Positions 40,896 through 51,904 of a stretch of DNA of 64,000 nucleotides are shown in pieces (position 1 is the stretch's first letter; each line of letters opens with the position of its first letter). The notes beneath the pieces were generated by a model that had not been told where the DNA came from, did not search any database, and was given only the letters and a program-made list of their open reading frames with translations. Origin of the DNA: Catellatospora coxensis (lineage in GTDB: Bacteria; Actinomycetota; Actinomycetes; Mycobacteriales; Micromonosporaceae); contig NZ_BONI01000021.1 of assembly GCF_016862635.1 (NCBI RefSeq), positions 1-64,000 of the forward strand, written 5' to 3'. A program made the translations under genes and the position numbers.

Positions 40896-41210
40896 TCAGC
40901 CGCGCTTCATCAGCCGGCCGACCGCGGCCATCAGCTCGGTGGCCATCTCGTCGCCGCGGCCTTCCTCGGCGCCGTGCTGCATGCAGTGGCGGGCGTGGCC
41001 GTCCAGCAGGCCCAGGCCGACCTTGTCCAGCGCCGCCTGGATCGCCGAGATCTGGGTGAGCACGTCGATGCAGTACCGGTCGTCCTCGACCATCTTCTCG
41101 ATGCCGCGCACCTGGCCCTCGATGCGGCGGATACGCGTGAGCAGCTGGTCCTTGCTCGCGGTGTAACCGCGGGTCGTGGCCGCCGGGGGAGTGTGCGCTT
41201 GCGTCGTCAT
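40896..41210 (-). CDS. csoR: Copper-sensing repressor CsoR
   Basis: A 104-residue all-helical DUF156 repressor. Cu(I) ligands fit the CsoR pattern: Cys in DDRYCIDVL and His/Cys in [25 protein letters not shown] is the DNA-contact helix. In low copper it binds GGGGTAT palindromes; copper releases it. It is flanked by five such sites: two toward copZ and three in the 174-base gap to the divergent copper ATPase, so it also regulates itself. Confidence 0.94.
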   Translation of the reverse strand: MTTQAHTPPAATTRGYTASKDQLLTRIRRIEGQVRGIEKMVEDDRYCIDVLTQISAIQAALDKVGLGLLDGHARHCMQHGAEEGRGDEMATELMAAVGRLMKRG

Positions 41211-41227
41211 GCCACCAGTGTAGTCAA

Positions 41228-41242
41228 ACCCCTGGGGGGTAT
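41228..41242. promoter_or_regulatory. CsoR operator, csoR-proximal
   Basis: ACCCCTGGGGGGTAT, an imperfect palindrome 17 bases before the csoR start codon, suits autoregulation. Confidence 0.75.
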
Positions 41243-41261
41243 GCTAGCTTCGGCCGAGTCG

Positions 41262-41278
41262 ATACCCCTAGGGGGTAT
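41262..41278. promoter_or_regulatory. CsoR operator, central
   Basis: ATACCCCTAGGGGGTAT, a near-perfect palindrome in the middle of the divergent csoR/ATPase region. Confidence 0.8.
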
Positions 41279-41330
41279 GGGTACCCGAAAGCTCCGGCCT
41301 CGGGCCTCATGCGAAACGCGACCGCGAAAG

Positions 41331-41347
41331 GTACCCCCAAGGGGTAT
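41331..41347. promoter_or_regulatory. CsoR operator, ATPase-proximal
   Basis: GTACCCCCAAGGGGTAT lies 37 bases before the ATPase start codon. Confidence 0.8.
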
Positions 41348-41384
41348 GTTGGAAGTTGATCGAGAACGGACTGGGGAGCCTGCG

Positions 41385-43796
<2,412 letters not shown>

Positions 43797-43799
43797 GCT

Positions 43800-43822
43800 C
43801 GGCTGCCGGTGTCAGGCAGCCG
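43800..43822. terminator. Short hairpin between the CPD ATPase and tetR
   Basis: CGGCTGCC and GGCAGCCG (eight bases each) around a seven-base loop, at the meeting point of two convergent genes and overlapping the tetR stop. Confidence 0.5.
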
Positions 43823-44390
43823 GCGGACGGAGACCGGCCAAGGTCACGGTCACCAGCCGCCCGACACCGGCCTTCGAGGCCAGACCCGCTGCCGCCTGCA
43901 GGGCGTTCAGGCAGAAAGCGGCCAGCTCCGCCGCCGGCACATCGCCGCGTACGTCACCGGCGGCGGCCGCGTCACCGACCAGGCCGGCGACCAGCTCCCG
44001 CAGATGCGCGTGGGCATGGGCCAGGTGCTCGCCCTGGTGCAGCGACGCGGCCATCGGGCCGCCACCGTGCTGTGCCCGGCAGATGTGCGCGTACGCGTCC
44101 AGGACCGCCGACAGCGCCTGGTACGGCTGTTCGGCGTACCGGGAACGGACCTGGGCGAGCTGGTGCAGGTGCGCCCCGACCTGCCGCTCGTGCCACGCCC
44201 GCAGGATCGACTCGACATCCGGGAAGTACTTGTACAGCGTCGCCCGGCCGATCCCGGCCGCCTCGGCGATCCGGGACATCGTCACCGACGCCACGCCCTG
44301 GTCGGCGACCAGGCGCGCGGTGGAATCCAGCACCGCCTCGCGCACCGCGTTGCGGTGCGCGTCGATCGTGGCGTTCCACAGCTTCGGCAC
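43812..44390 (-). CDS. TetR-family transcriptional regulator
   Basis: A 192-residue regulator. The helix-turn-helix at residues 20-65 reads VTMSRIAEAAGIGRATLYKYFPDVESILRAW split over the usual helices. The C-terminal ligand domain has GEHLAHAHAHLRELV, which is His-rich. It is divergent from two small membrane protein genes, with a clear palindrome between, so it probably represses them and itself. Confidence 0.92.
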   Translation of the reverse strand: MPKLWNATIDAHRNAVREAVLDSTARLVADQGVASVTMSRIAEAAGIGRATLYKYFPDVESILRAWHERQVGAHLHQLAQVRSRYAEQPYQALSAVLDAYAHICRAQHGGGPMAASLHQGEHLAHAHAHLRELVAGLVGDAAAAGDVRGDVPAAELAAFCLNALQAAAGLASKAGVGRLVTVTLAGLRPPAA

Positions 44391-44437
44391 CCGAGAAGTG
44401 TACGAGACGTCGTGAGAGATACACCTCGTATTGTGTA

Positions 44438-44450
44438 AGACACTGTGTCT
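44438..44450. promoter_or_regulatory. Palindrome in the tetR/membrane-gene region
   Basis: AGACACTGTGTCT is a perfect 13-base palindrome about 48 bases from the tetR start and 58 from the next gene; candidate TetR operator. A further partial CGAGACGTCG lies at 44404-44413. Confidence 0.55.
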
Positions 44451-44507
44451 CGTTAAAGTCTGCCCCGGGACGGCGACCGCCCTCCTCCACCCGTCAGGAC
44501 GGACACC

Positions 44508-44651
44508 ATGACCTCACCCGACGCCACGCGCGACCGCGCACCGAAGACACCCCGCTGGGTCAAGCTCTCGGCACTGGCGCTGCTCGTGCTCGCCGCGGCA
44601 TTCGTGGCCCTGCACCTGACCGGCAACAGCCCTTCGCACGGCGCCCACTGA
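44508..44651 (+). CDS. Small single-helix membrane protein
   Basis: A 47-residue protein starting MTSPDATRDRAPKTPRWVK, with one membrane helix (LSALALLVLAAAFVALHL) and a short outer tail ending in HGAH. The CAGGAC sequence precedes the ATG. It ends six bases before the next membrane protein gene and probably works with it; both appear to be under the divergent TetR regulator. Confidence 0.65.
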   Translation: MTSPDATRDRAPKTPRWVKLSALALLVLAAAFVALHLTGNSPSHGAH

Positions 44652-44656
44652 CGCGC

Positions 44657-45184
44657 ATGCCACCGCGCCTGCGCAAGACCGCACTCGTCGCGCACGTCAG
44701 CACATCCATCGGCTGGCTCGGAGCCGTCGCCGCGTTCCTCGCCATCGCGGTCGCCGGCCTCACCACCACCGACGGCGACCGCGCCCACGCCCTCTACCTA
44801 GCCGGCGACCTCGTCACCCGGACCGTCATCGTTCCGCTCGCCGTGGCCTCCTGCGCCACCGGCCTTCTGCAGTCGCTGGGCACCAGCTGGGGACTCGTCC
44901 GCCACTGGTGGATCATCGCCAAGCTCGTCCTGGCCCTGCCCGCGACCGGACTGCTCCTGCTGCACACCGGGCCCATCGCCCAGCTCGCCGACCCCGCCAA
45001 CACCACCGCACTGGCCGCTGGCGACCTGCGCGGCATGCAGACCCAGCTGCTCGCCGACGCCGCCGCCGCGATCGTCGTCCTGCTCATCGCCACCGCGCTG
45101 GCCGTGTTCAAGCCGCGAGGCCGTACCGTGCGCGGCCACCGCATGGCCCTCCTGGCAGGGGTCAGGCCACCTGCCCAGTCGTGA
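44657..45184 (+). CDS. DUF2269-like membrane protein
   Basis: A 175-residue protein with four hydrophobic helices: TALVAHVSTSIGWLGAVAAFL, VIVPLAVASCATGLLQSL, WWIIAKLVLALPATGLLLL and AAIVVLLIATALAVF. The His and Trp in the first helix (HVSTSIGWLG) and WGLVRHWWI before the third recall DUF2269 or cytochrome-like integral proteins. Function unknown. ATG 44657 lies six bases after the small gene, so the two are co-transcribed. The 81 bases to the next gene show no hairpin. Confidence 0.7.
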   Translation: MPPRLRKTALVAHVSTSIGWLGAVAAFLAIAVAGLTTTDGDRAHALYLAGDLVTRTVIVPLAVASCATGLLQSLGTSWGLVRHWWIIAKLVLALPATGLLLLHTGPIAQLADPANTTALAAGDLRGMQTQLLADAAAAIVVLLIATALAVFKPRGRTVRGHRMALLAGVRPPAQS

Positions 45185-45265
45185 AGCAGCCGTCGCGTGT
45201 CCCAGCCAGACCCGCGGCGGCGGTGCGTCGCTGTGCGGTGCCGGCCTGGTCGCGAACGGGCCGGG

Positions 45266-46228
45266 TCACCACTGGGCGATGAGCGGCGTGTCCGGCTCGT
45301 GCCGCTGCCATGCCGCGGCGAGGCGGGTCAGGCGGGCGGGCGCGGCGATGCCGCGCACCGTGGTGATCCTGCCGTCGGCGATGTCGAACGTCACCGCGCC
45401 GACCACCTGGTCGCCGACGACGAACAGGATCGCGGGGGCGCCGTTGACGACGGCGTAGTGGACGGCGGACGTGCCGCCGGCAAGTCGCCGTTTGGCGGGT
45501 GTCGATGTGAACCCGGCTCGGGCGACGGCGGCGATGCGCGGGGCGGTGGTGTAGCGCAGCAGCGTCGCGGTCAGCCCGGCGCCGTCGGAGATCGCGGTCG
45601 CGTCGTCGGTGAGCAGCGCCACCAGCCGTTCGGTGCGCCCCGAGGCGGCGGCGGTGAGGAACTCCTCGACGATCCTGCGCGCCGATGCCGGATCGGCTTC
45701 CGCGCCGCGGCGGCGTACGGCGGTGATGCGGCTTCGCGCCCGGTGGAGGTGCTGCTGGCTCGCGGACTCGGTGATGTCGAGGATTCCGGCGATCTCGGCA
45801 TGGCTGTAGGCGAACGCCTCGCGCAGCAGGTAGACGGCCCGCTCGTGGGGGGACAGGCGTTCCATGACGGTGAGCACGGCCAGCGACACCGATTCGCGCT
45901 GCTCGAACGTGTCCGCCGGGCCGAGCATCGGGTCACCGGCCAGCAGCGGCTCGGGCAGCCACGCGCCGACGGCCCGTTCACGGCGGGCCTGCGCCGAGCG
46001 CAGCCGATCCAGGCACAGATTGGTGACGACCTTGGTCAGCCACGCCTCGGGCACGTTGATGAGCCGCCGGTCTGCGGCCTGCCAGTGCAGGTACGCGTCC
46101 TGCACGGCGTCCTCGGCGTCGGCCGCCGAGCCCAGCAGCCGGTACGCCAGCGAGGCCAGCCGGGTGCGGCTGGCCTCGAACCGGTCGGTGTCGAACCGAT
46201 CGGCGACGGTGTCGTCCACACGCAACAC
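45266..46228 (-). CDS. sigJ: ECF41/SigJ-type sigma factor with SnoaL-like C-terminus
   Basis: A 320-residue sigma factor. Region 2 includes LAYRLLGSAADAEDAVQDAYLHW, region 4 includes LREAFAYSHAEIAGIL, and residues 195-320 are the SnoaL-like domain that regulates activity in ECF41 factors, in place of an anti-sigma factor. It ends in AAWQRHEPDTPLIAQW. It is nine bases downstream of the FAD oxidoreductase gene on the same strand; an oxidoreductase next to an ECF41 sigma gene is the typical arrangement and usually its target. Confidence 0.92.
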   Translation of the reverse strand: MLRVDDTVADRFDTDRFEASRTRLASLAYRLLGSAADAEDAVQDAYLHWQAADRRLINVPEAWLTKVVTNLCLDRLRSAQARRERAVGAWLPEPLLAGDPMLGPADTFEQRESVSLAVLTVMERLSPHERAVYLLREAFAYSHAEIAGILDITESASQQHLHRARSRITAVRRRGAEADPASARRIVEEFLTAAASGRTERLVALLTDDATAISDGAGLTATLLRYTTAPRIAAVARAGFTSTPAKRRLAGGTSAVHYAVVNGAPAILFVVGDQVVGAVTFDIADGRITTVRGIAAPARLTRLAAAWQRHEPDTPLIAQW

Positions 46229-46237
46229 CCTAGGCGC

Positions 46238-47437
46238 CTACGCGAGCGACCTGGCGGCGGACGCGTCGTGCGCGACGGCCAGGCGGTGCTCGCGCTGGGG
46301 CAGGCCGAAGGTCGGGTGCCCGACGGCCCACAGCGACATCCACACGATCCCTGCCTTGATCCGCGCTGCGTTGCGGCCACCGACGTACTTCGCACCGGCC
46401 TGCGCTCGGGCGTCGACCGGCTGAAGGATCCCGTCGTGCCGCCCGAGGCTGATGTGGTTGCCGACATAGCTCAGCTTGGTGTTCGCGACCTTGCGGCCGG
46501 TCAGGCGCCCCAGGATCGCTTCGACGGCCTGCCGGCCGGTGTAGCCGGCCGAGGCGCACGACATCGGCAGCGGCAGTCCGTTGTCGCCGACGGCGTAGGC
46601 ACTGTCGCCGGCGGCGAACACGTCCGGATGCGACACCGACCGCATGGTGCGGTCGACGACGATCAGGCCGCTGCCGGTGACCTCCAGCCCGCCGGCGGCG
46701 GCGATGGGGTCGACCGCGAACCCGGCCGTCCACACCGTCGCGTCCGACGCCAGGGCGGTGCCGTCGGCGCACAGCACTCCCGTCGCCTCGACGGCCTGGA
46801 CGACGGTGTGTTCCACGACGGTGATGCCCAGCCGGTCGCAGGCCCGGCGCAGGTGACCGCGGGCACCGGCGGACAGCCGGGCACCCAGCTCGCCGGCGGC
46901 GACCAGCGTCACGGACAGGCCGGGCCGGGCCTCGGCGATCTCGGTGGCCGTCTCGATGCCGGTCAACCCGTCGCCGACGACCAGCACGCGGCCACCCTCG
47001 CCGCGCCTGTCCAGGCTGTCCAGGCGCTCACGCAGGCGCAGCGCGGAGGGCCGGGCCGCGACGTCGAAGCCGTGCTCCGCCGCGCCGGGCACGCCACGGC
47101 CCGCGGCGTGGCTGCCCAGCGCGTACAACAGGGTGTCGTAATCGAGCATGCCGCCGCCGTCGGCGTCGGCCACCGCGACGACCCGCCGGTCGGGGTCGAT
47201 CGCGGTGACGCGGGCCACGCGCAACCGCACCCCGGTGCCGGCGAACACGTCGGCGAGTCTCGGGGCCGCGATGTCCCGGCCGGCCGCCAGCTGGTGCAGC
47301 CGCAGCCGCTGGACGAAGTCCGGTTCGGCGTTGACCACGGTGATCTCGGCACCGGCCGGGGACAGCCGGCGGGCCAGGGTCCCGGCGACAAAGGCCCCGG
47401 CGTACCCGGCGCCGAGGACGACGATGCGGTGTCTCAT
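46238..47437 (-). CDS. FAD-dependent NAD(P)H oxidoreductase (NDH-2-like)
   Basis: A 399-residue two-dinucleotide-binding flavoprotein. The FAD site is IVVLGAGYAGAFVAGTLARR at the N-terminus, the NAD(P)H site is RVLVVGDGLTGIETATEIAE (about residue 155), and VFAAGDSAYAV is the second FAD motif. It may reduce quinones or small electrophiles. ATG 47437 follows GGAGCAG; upstream residues are spurious. It precedes sigJ by nine bases. A TGTCAG sequence 56 bases upstream (minus strand) may belong to an ECF41-type promoter, though the second box is unclear. Confidence 0.88.
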   Translation of the reverse strand: MRHRIVVLGAGYAGAFVAGTLARRLSPAGAEITVVNAEPDFVQRLRLHQLAAGRDIAAPRLADVFAGTGVRLRVARVTAIDPDRRVVAVADADGGGMLDYDTLLYALGSHAAGRGVPGAAEHGFDVAARPSALRLRERLDSLDRRGEGGRVLVVGDGLTGIETATEIAEARPGLSVTLVAAGELGARLSAGARGHLRRACDRLGITVVEHTVVQAVEATGVLCADGTALASDATVWTAGFAVDPIAAAGGLEVTGSGLIVVDRTMRSVSHPDVFAAGDSAYAVGDNGLPLPMSCASAGYTGRQAVEAILGRLTGRKVANTKLSYVGNHISLGRHDGILQPVDARAQAGAKYVGGRNAARIKAGIVWMSLWAVGHPTFGLPQREHRLAVAHDASAARSLA

Positions 47438-47578
47438 GTGCTGCTCCTGTCGGTGTGCTTGCTTGACTCCCGCGAGTTGAGCGGGACAGCTCACCGATTC
47501 CTGACAGGACCCGACTATGGCGTGGGTCACAGTGCGCGCAACACCCACGGGTGATCATCGCCGGCATGGCGCAGCGGT

Positions 47579-47797
47579 TTGGCGCGGTCGGGCGGGGCCT
47601 GGCACAAGGCAGACCGGACCGAGGTGCGCCACCCGCCGCTCCCGGTCCAAGCCGCCGATCTCACCGGTGCCTACAGCTCAGGCGGCGGCAGGCCGGCCAG
47701 ATCACTGGCAGACCTGCAGCAGCTCCTCGGCGAACTGCGCCGCTTCTACGCCGACGCGGCGCGCGGCGACGAAGCCGTCGGCTACCGGTACGGCTGA
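47579..47797 (+). CDS. Possible small protein of unknown function
   Basis: A 72-residue frame whose second half looks protein-like (RSLADLQQLLGELRRFYADAARGDEAVGYRYG), with a Leu heptad suggesting a short coiled coil. The N-terminal part is Arg/His-rich and less convincing, and there is no clear ribosome site. It may be real or a remnant; I see no better content in the 474 bases between 47437 and 47912. Confidence 0.3.
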   Translation: MARSGGAWHKADRTEVRHPPLPVQAADLTGAYSSGGGRPARSLADLQQLLGELRRFYADAARGDEAVGYRYG

Positions 47798-47911
47798 GCG
47801 ATCGCCGTCCCGCAGCCACGATCGGCACCGCGTCGCGTGATGTGCGCGGGTCTGTGCGCCGTCGGGCTGAGATGGAGGAGATCCGACCGACGGGTCGCCG
47901 AGAGGAGCAAG

Positions 47912-48382
47912 ATGAGGCGCGCGCTATCAATCATCGCAGCGGGACTGCTCGTGGCAGCGAGCCTGCTCGTGGCCGGGCCGGCCGCGGCGGTGGACCTGCC
48001 CGGCTGGCCGCCGCCGGAGTACAACCTCGCCAGCACCGGGGTGAGGTCCGGCGACACCATCTGCCATTTCCCGGAGCACGCCGGAATCGGGACCTGCTTC
48101 AAGAAGACCGGCGACCAGCTGTGGGTCCGCGGCACCCCCAGCAGCGGAACCGTCGAGCTGCAGTGGCAGAACGAGCTTTACGTCGGCGGCGGCTCCTGGA
48201 GCCTGTACCGGCAGGGCTACTGCGCCAGCGGCCACGGCGGCCTCTGGGCCGTCTGCAACAAGGACTTCTACGAGAACAGCACCGAGCACCTGTACGGCTG
48301 GTCGGGCAGCCGGATCCGGTGGCGCGCCTGCACCCTGACCACCTGCGGCGAATGGGCCACCTGGGCTCGCAACGACGCCTGA
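47912..48382 (+). CDS. Small secreted protein of unknown function
   Basis: A 156-residue exported protein. The signal is MRRALSIIAAGLLVAASLLVAGPAAA. The mature part has six Cys (TICHFPEHAGIGTCFKK; GYCASGHGG; WAVCNKDF; WRACTLTTCGEW), so three disulfides are possible, with many Trp, Tyr and Gly, as in small secreted beta-domains. I cannot name the family. GAGAGGAG lies before ATG 47912. A strong terminator follows. Confidence 0.8.
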   Translation: MRRALSIIAAGLLVAASLLVAGPAAAVDLPGWPPPEYNLASTGVRSGDTICHFPEHAGIGTCFKKTGDQLWVRGTPSSGTVELQWQNELYVGGGSWSLYRQGYCASGHGGLWAVCNKDFYENSTEHLYGWSGSRIRWRACTLTTCGEWATWARNDA

Positions 48383-48420
48383 ACCGAGCTGGCCCGAGTA
48401 CGCGACGTCGGGCCGGCTGG

Positions 48421-48450
48421 GCTCCCCTTCGGCACCGTCCGAAGGGGAGC
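48421..48450. terminator. Hairpin between the small secreted protein and the SARP gene
   Basis: GCTCCCCTTCGG (48421-48432) pairs perfectly with CCGAAGGGGAGC (48439-48450) around six bases, between convergent genes. Confidence 0.85.
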
Positions 48451-48462
48451 TCGGCCGGTCTG

Positions 48463-49251
48463 TCACACCCTCGCGGTCATCGGCTGCCACGGCAGGGCGA
48501 CGGGCTCGCGGCGCAGCAGCGACCGGTGCGCGGCCTGCAGTTCCGCGCCTGGCTCGACGCCGAGTTCGTCGTTCAGCGCGGCCCGGGCAGCCCGGTACAC
48601 CGCGAGGCCGCCCGCCGTGTCGGCCGACGCCTGGCAGGCCGCCATCAGCACCGCCCAGGCGCGTTCTCTGGTCGGATGCTCGGCGACGAAGAGCTGGAGC
48701 CGCTCCCGCGCCTGCTCGGGCCGGCCCAGCCGCAGCAGCAGGCCGGCGTGCTCCTCGACCGCGGCCTGCCACCACGCCTCCAGCAGCACCCCGGTCGCCG
48801 ACAGCACCGGGCCGCAGGGGACGTCCTGGAACGGGCGCCCGCGCCGGAGCAGGATCGCGCGGTCCAGGCAGCGCTCGGCCTCGTCGGGGTCCACGCCCCG
48901 GGCGTCGCGTCCCGCGTCGAGCGCGGCGCGGAACTCGTCCAGATCGAACCTGACGTCGCCGGGCAGCCGCAATGCCACCACACCGTCCTGTGTGGTCAGC
49001 TGCGGGGCGGGTCGCAGGCACCCGTTGAGCCACTCGCGCAGCGTCGCCAGGTGGTTGCGCAGGTTGCCCGCCGCCGACGCCGGGGGACGGTCGCCCCACA
49101 GCTCGTCGCCGATGCGCCGGCGCAGTACGCGGTGCCGCTTCTCCAGCAGCAGCATGGCCAGGATCGCCCGCACCCGCCGGGGCGGCACGCCGACCTCGGC
49201 GAGGTCGACACTGCTGGCGACCATGGGCCCGAACATGCCGATCGTCTGCAC
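48463..49251 (-). CDS. SARP/AfsR-type transcriptional activator (wHTH + BTAD)
   Basis: A 262-residue SARP. Residues 1-95 are an OmpR-like winged helix (GVPPRRVRAILAMLLLEKRHRV; LWGDRPPASAAGNLRNHLATL) and residues 102-250 are the bacterial transcriptional activation domain (FDLDEFRAALDAGRD; ERCLDRAILLRRGRPF). GTG 49251 lies six bases after GGGGAGG. It sits 133 bases downstream of an HTH-NB-ARC-TPR gene on the same strand; together they carry the parts of one AfsR protein. SARPs activate metabolite gene clusters by binding direct repeats. Confidence 0.88.
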   Translation of the reverse strand: MQTIGMFGPMVASSVDLAEVGVPPRRVRAILAMLLLEKRHRVLRRRIGDELWGDRPPASAAGNLRNHLATLREWLNGCLRPAPQLTTQDGVVALRLPGDVRFDLDEFRAALDAGRDARGVDPDEAERCLDRAILLRRGRPFQDVPCGPVLSATGVLLEAWWQAAVEEHAGLLLRLGRPEQARERLQLFVAEHPTRERAWAVLMAACQASADTAGGLAVYRAARAALNDELGVEPGAELQAAHRSLLRREPVALPWQPMTARV

Positions 49252-49336
49252 GACTGCCTCCCCGCTGCCTGCCCGGCGACCCCGGGCCTTCCTGACAGGT
49301 GCCGGAATCGTCGCAACGCGCCGGCGCCGAGGCGGT

Positions 49337-49356
49337 GATCTCGTACGATCTCGTAC
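49337..49356. repeat. Tandem 10-base direct repeat upstream of the SARP gene
   Basis: GATCTCGTAC occurs twice without a gap, 86-105 bases upstream of the SARP start and 29 bases beyond the NB-ARC gene stop. SARPs bind short direct repeats on one helix face, so this may be a self-regulatory site. Confidence 0.45.
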
Positions 49357-49384
49357 GCCTGGACGTGCGCACACCGGTGCGCCC

Positions 49385-51904
49385 TCAGCCGGTCACCGGC
49401 ACACCCAGCTCGACCGACAGCTCACCGGCGAGGACCCGGCACCGGTCGGCTTCGGCCTCGTCGCCGGCCAGTGCCGCGGCCCGGCCGAGCTCTCCGTAGG
49501 CGTACGCCACCAGCAGCCGGTTCGCGGTCTCGGCGCCTAACCGGACGGCGTCGCGCAGCAGCGCCACGGCGGTGTCCGGCCGCCCGGCGGCGCACCGCGC
49601 CGCCGCGGCCCAGATCGAGGCCGTGCCGAGCAGGTTCGGGTCGCCGAGCGACCGCGCGATGTCCAGCGCCCGCGCGGACAACCGCACCGCCGCTGCGGCA
49701 TCGCCCTCGCGGACGCGCAGCCGGGCGAGTTCCACCAGCGCCTCGGCCTGCTCGTTGCGCAGCCCCTGGGCTTCGCTCAGCCGCAGCGCCGCGTGCAGGT
49801 GCCGGTCCGCGGCGGTCCCGTCGCCGAGTTCCCGGCAGGCGCCCCCGAGCCCGATCAACGCTCTGACCTCGCCGTATCCTGCCCCGGCCAGCCGGCAGAG
49901 CGCCAGCGACTCCTCGAACGCCGCCGCGGCCCGCCGGTGCTCGCCGCAGATCCCCGCGACGCCGCCCAGGTTGCCCAGCTGCAGCGCCAGCCCCGCGTCA
50001 TCGCCCAGGTCGCGGAACAGCGCGATCGCCTCCCGGTAGCGCGCCCGCGCCGGGGCGAACCGGCTCAGCCGCAGCAGCGCGGTGCCGAGGTTGGCCACGG
50101 CCCGCGCCTCGTTGAGCCGGTCGCCGACCTCCCGCAGGGCGGTGGCCGCCGCGGTGTACAGCTCGATCGCGGCCTCGGCCCGTCCGGCGCTGGCCTGCGC
50201 CGAGCCGAGACCGACCAGCAGCTGCCCCACCACGCCGCGTTCCCCGGCGGCCCGTGCCGCACCGAGGGCGATCTCGTGGGTCAGCAGCCACTCCTCGACG
50301 TACCGGCCCGCGAAGAAGTACCGCCACAGGCACAGCGCCAGCTGCCAGCCGTGCTCGGGCTCGCCCGTCTCCACCGCCTGCCGCACCACCGCGACCAGGT
50401 GCGGGCGCTCGCGGTCCAGCCACGCCAGCGCGCCGGCCCGCGAACCGTGCACGACGTCACCGCCGGGTGGCTCGCCCGCCGGGCGGGGGTGGGACCCCTG
50501 CGGCACCAGCAGGTCCATCGCGGCGGCCGCCGCGTGCCGGTAGTGCTCGAACAGCCTGCGCCGGGCCGCGCGACGCCGGCTCGGCGGGTCGAGCCGGCGC
50601 GCCTGGCCGCCGGCGAAGGCCCGGACGACGTCGTGCAGCCGGCCGGGATCGCCGTCGTGCAACAGGTTGGCCTGCCGCAGCTCGGCCAGGTGCCGCCGGG
50701 CGGTGTCCGGATCGACGCCGCTCAGCGCGGCCGCGGCCGCGGGCGTGAAACCGGCGACCGGCGCGATGCCGAGCAGGCGCAGCGTGCCCGCCACCGGCGG
50801 GGGTAGCCCGCGTACGGACAGCGCCAGCGCCGCCTCCACCTCGTCGCAGGGCCCGAGTTCCTGGCGGTGCTCGGCATGGTCGGCCACCGACAGCTCCGGG
50901 TGCTCGCGTAGCCGCGCGCCGCTGACCGCCAGCGCCAGCGGCAGATACCCGCACAGCCGCGCCAGCTGCGCCGCCGCGACGGGTTCGGCGTCGACCCGGG
51001 CCGGGCCGGCGACCGCGCGCAGCAGCGCCACCGCATCGGCCGGATCGAGCCCGGCCAGCTGGATCCGCCGCCGCTGCGGCAGGCCGCGCAGCTGCCGGCG
51101 GCTGGTGACCAGGGTCAGGCAGTGCTCGCCGCCGGGCAGCAGCGCGGCAGCGCTCGCCTCGTCCGCGGCGTTGTCGAGCACGACGAGCACCGGCTGCTGC
51201 CGCGTGATGCGCTGATAGGCCGCCGACCGGGCGGCCGCGCCCGCCGGGACACGGTCACCGGCCACGCCGAGCAGGCGCAGGAACTCACCGAGTACGACGG
51301 CGACGTCGACGGGCCCGCGTTCGGCGTCGACCCCGCGCAGGTCGACGTAGAGGTGATGGCCGGCCGGATGCCCGGCGGCCAGCGCCTGCCGGGCAGCGGC
51401 CAGCGCGAGGCTGGTCTTGCCGACCCCTGCCATGCCTTCGACGGCGACGACGGCACCGTGCCGCGGGTCGGGCCGGGCCGCCCACCGCGCGATCCGGGCC
51501 AGCTCCGCCTGCCGCCCGAGGAGTGCGCCCGCCTGGTCGGGCAGGTGGCCGCGCACGTCGACGAACAGGGCCGCCGCGGTGGCCTCCTGCCGGACCGCAC
51601 GCAGGGCCGCCCGCCATCGGGCCGCGTATCCGCGCGCCGGGTGCAGCGCCGTCACGATCGCGGTGAACAGGTCCTCGTCGAGCCGCTTGCGGCCGGGGGA
51701 GAAGTACCCGGCGACGGTGCTCTTGCTGGTCGCCTCGTGCGCGGGCAGCCCGGCGCGGGCCCGTGCCCGGTTGATCCGGGCCGTGATCACGCCGAGTGAC
51801 GGGTCACCCGCCCAGGCTTTGAGCAGCCGTAGCCGCGCGGTCAGGTCGTCGAGGCCGGCCGCCCGCGCCGGGTCGGGCGGGTCGGTGTCGTGCGCCTGTT
51901 TCAC
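49385..51904 (-). CDS. HTH + NB-ARC + TPR signalling ATPase (STAND family)
   Basis: An 839-residue protein. Residues 15-110 are a DNA-binding-like helical domain (LTARLRLLKAWAGDPSLGV; STVAGYFSPGRKRL). Residues 125-390 are the NB-ARC ATPase with Walker A GMAGVGKTSLAL, Walker B PVLVVLDNAAD, RNBS-like LVTSRRQL and GYLPLAL. Residues 440-839 are tetratricopeptide repeats (LGSAQASAGRAEAAIELY; LGTALLRLSRFAPARARYR). STAND proteins are ligand-triggered switches. GTG 51904 lies five bases after GGAGGAGC. The BTAD activator domain usual in AfsR is missing here and is encoded by the next gene. Confidence 0.9.
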   Translation of the reverse strand: MKQAHDTDPPDPARAAGLDDLTARLRLLKAWAGDPSLGVITARINRARARAGLPAHEATSKSTVAGYFSPGRKRLDEDLFTAIVTALHPARGYAARWRAALRAVRQEATAAALFVDVRGHLPDQAGALLGRQAELARIARWAARPDPRHGAVVAVEGMAGVGKTSLALAAARQALAAGHPAGHHLYVDLRGVDAERGPVDVAVVLGEFLRLLGVAGDRVPAGAAARSAAYQRITRQQPVLVVLDNAADEASAAALLPGGEHCLTLVTSRRQLRGLPQRRRIQLAGLDPADAVALLRAVAGPARVDAEPVAAAQLARLCGYLPLALAVSGARLREHPELSVADHAEHRQELGPCDEVEAALALSVRGLPPPVAGTLRLLGIAPVAGFTPAAAAALSGVDPDTARRHLAELRQANLLHDGDPGRLHDVVRAFAGGQARRLDPPSRRRAARRRLFEHYRHAAAAAMDLLVPQGSHPRPAGEPPGGDVVHGSRAGALAWLDRERPHLVAVVRQAVETGEPEHGWQLALCLWRYFFAGRYVEEWLLTHEIALGAARAAGERGVVGQLLVGLGSAQASAGRAEAAIELYTAAATALREVGDRLNEARAVANLGTALLRLSRFAPARARYREAIALFRDLGDDAGLALQLGNLGGVAGICGEHRRAAAAFEESLALCRLAGAGYGEVRALIGLGGACRELGDGTAADRHLHAALRLSEAQGLRNEQAEALVELARLRVREGDAAAAVRLSARALDIARSLGDPNLLGTASIWAAAARCAAGRPDTAVALLRDAVRLGAETANRLLVAYAYGELGRAAALAGDEAEADRCRVLAGELSVELGVPVTG

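Noticed and set aside
40854-41384. N-terminal extension of the CPD ATPase frame
   Set aside because: It would run through csoR in antisense and through three CsoR operators; ATG 41385 has a good ribosome site.
47551-49338. 595-codon plus frame through the small secreted protein and SARP region
   Set aside because: Arg/Pro-rich shadow; the secreted protein uses another frame and the SARP is on the minus strand.
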